Shown: piece by piece, positions 63,074 to 64,000 of the stretch
How the letters are laid out: the number at the start of each line of letters is the position of its first letter
Position numbering within the stretch: position 1 is the stretch's first letter
NCBI RefSeq assembly: GCF_027853335.1
Contig: NZ_JAFEUS010000002.1
Span: forward strand, 372,001-436,000
DNA: 64,000 nucleotides
Source of the DNA: Leucobacter sp. UCMA 4100
GTDB lineage: Bacteria > Actinomycetota > Actinomycetes > Actinomycetales > Microbacteriaceae
Direction of reading: 5' to 3'
Notes under the pieces: model-generated
Told to the model about the DNA's origin: nothing
The model's input: the letters and a program-made list of their open reading frames with translations, nothing else
Database searches by the model: none
Program-made: the position numbers and the translations under genes

Positions 63074-64000
63074 ATGTCTGGGCTAAATACTGACACCACA
63101 GCCATTGTCAAACACAGTGACGTGTCACCCTTTATTGAAATCAAACGCGACGAATGGGCGCGGCTCGCTGGCGAAACCCCGATGCCGCTCACCGAGAGCG
63201 AGATCGAAGCCTTCAGAGGGCTCGGGGTGAGCCTCGACCTCACCGAAGTCACTGAAATCTATCGACCCATCTCACGCCTCATCAATCAGTACGCAATCGG
63301 CGCCTACGAGATGCACCAGCGCACCCGCCAGTTTCTGCAACTCGAAGACAAGAAAACCCCCTACGTGATTGGCATCGCCGGCTCGGTCGCCGTCGGCAAG
63401 TCGACCGTTGCCCGCATTCTTCGCGATCTGCTTGCGAGATGGCCCGAGACCCCCCACGTGCAGCTCATCACGACCGACGGTTTTCTCTACTCGAACGCTG
63501 AGCTCGAGCGCCGGGGTATCGCACACCGCAAAGGCTTTCCAGAGTCATACGACCGCAAGAACCTGCTGCGCTTCGTCACGCAGGTCAAGAGCGGTGCTGC
63601 CGAGGCAGTGGTGCCGCACTACGACCACCTCATCTACGACATCGTTCCTGGCGAGCACACCGTCGTGAAGCAGCCAGACATTCTCATCGTCGAAGGACTC
63701 AACGTCTTGCAGCCGGCCTCAAACGAGCACCCAATCTCGGTGAGCGACCTCTTCGACTTCTCGATTTACGTTGACGCGCGAACAGCCGACATCGAACACT
63801 GGTTCACCGAGCGTTTCTTGAATCTCAAGGACCAGGCGTTTAGCGACCCCAACTCCCACTTCAAACGCTTCGCGGGTCTCAGCAACGACGAGGCCCGAGC
63901 CCTCTCGAAGGAATTTTGGCGTGGCATTAACGAGCCAAACCTCGTCGAGAACATTCGGCCCACCAGGGCACGCGCATCGTTGGTGTTGCGCAAGGGCCGC
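63074..64000 (+). CDS. coaA: Pantothenate kinase type I, C-terminus cut by the window
   Basis: 309 codons are present; the family is about 315-320 aa, so only some ten residues are missing. Walker [10 protein letters not shown] (103-111), [19 protein letters not shown] and [13 protein letters not shown] are the CoaA signatures. It phosphorylates pantothenate, the first step to CoA. ATG 63074 has no good ribosome site (a weak TAGAAG lies 4 nt upstream), so the start is slightly uncertain. It is divergent from acpS, the enzyme that consumes CoA. Confidence 0.95.
   Translation, partial: MSGLNTDTTAIVKHSDVSPFIEIKRDEWARLAGETPMPLTESEIEAFRGLGVSLDLTEVTEIYRPISRLINQYAIGAYEMHQRTRQFLQLEDKKTPYVIGIAGSVAVGKSTVARILRDLLARWPETPHVQLITTDGFLYSNAELERRGIAHRKGFPESYDRKNLLRFVTQVKSGAAEAVVPHYDHLIYDIVPGEHTVVKQPDILIVEGLNVLQPASNEHPISVSDLFDFSIYVDARTADIEHWFTERFLNLKDQAFSDPNSHFKRFAGLSNDEARALSKEFWRGINEPNLVENIRPTRARASLVLRKGR

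Overview
The window is a high-GC, gene-dense chromosomal segment of an actinobacterium, most likely Micrococcales and probably Microbacteriaceae (Leucobacter-like; the genus is inferred and cannot be fixed from this sequence). The reasons are an E2-E1 fused 2-oxoglutarate dehydrogenase (Kgd), the actinobacterial IMP dehydrogenase paralogues GuaB1 and GuaB3, a DUF6350/PerM-type membrane protein next to purN-purH, frequent GTG/TTG starts, ATGA/GTGA stop-start overlaps, and many genes that look leaderless. I see no insertion sequence, prophage, CRISPR array, tRNA or rRNA. This is core chromosome with a few accessory transport cassettes.

Layout. 1-1.7 kb: branched-chain amino acid permease genes livM (cut by the window edge) and livH, the latter with an extra exported N-terminal domain. 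1.9-6.9 kb: ung and an SDR gene, then methionine genes metY-metX from their own promoter, and a lipoprotein. 6.9-14.7 kb: two CNNM/CorC-type CBS proteins, guaB1 and kgd. 14.8-21.6 kb: META lipoprotein, cutinase-like lipoprotein, small membrane protein, aldehyde dehydrogenase, a wall-polymer-type glycosyltransferase and an APC permease. 21.8-29.9 kb: purN-purH, a TPP-riboswitch-controlled thiamine ABC operon that ends in an unassigned P-loop kinase, and the DUF6350 protein. 30-38.8 kb: MetE-like protein, TIGR01777 epimerase, sucC-sucD, GDPD-pcrA and a BI-1 family protein. 39.2-46.5 kb: guaA, DUF3817, SURF1, glpD, guaB3 and guaB. 46.6-56.1 kb: rarD, a small membrane protein, a seven-gene operon with puuC-like, puuD-like, DUF3830 and Pot-type ABC transporter genes, and a double Lrp regulator. 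56.3-64 kb: groES with CIRCE, DUF4190 protein, a methyltransferase, the acpS-alr-tsaE-tsaB-rimI-tsaD operon, and coaA, cut a few codons before its end.

How the parts fit. Guanine nucleotide metabolism is heavily represented: IMP dehydrogenase (guaB), GMP synthase (guaA), GMP reductase-type guaB1 and guaB3, plus the last steps to IMP (purN, purH). Three gene neighbourhoods match known Mycobacterium tuberculosis blocks (guaB1 with two CBS proteins; pcrA-sucCD-perM-purNH; alr-tsaE-tsaB-rimI-tsaD-groES with guaB2-guaB3 and guaA). The thiamine cassette, the puu/pot operon and the missing groEL stand out against that conserved background.

The most striking observation is in guaA. The glutaminase domain has lost the catalytic cysteine (Gly at residue 86) and the catalytic histidine (Leu at residue 172), and its oxyanion-strand and SHGD-type motifs are also altered, while the ATP-pyrophosphatase and dimerisation domains are intact. 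This predicts a GMP synthase that cannot hydrolyse glutamine and must obtain ammonia another way. Other points worth a look are the LivH fusion, a perfect 24-bp inverted repeat upstream of the BI-1/guaA junction terminators, a recurrent TANNNT-(6-7 nt)-start-codon arrangement at ten genes, and a nested palindrome upstream of the puu/pot promoter.
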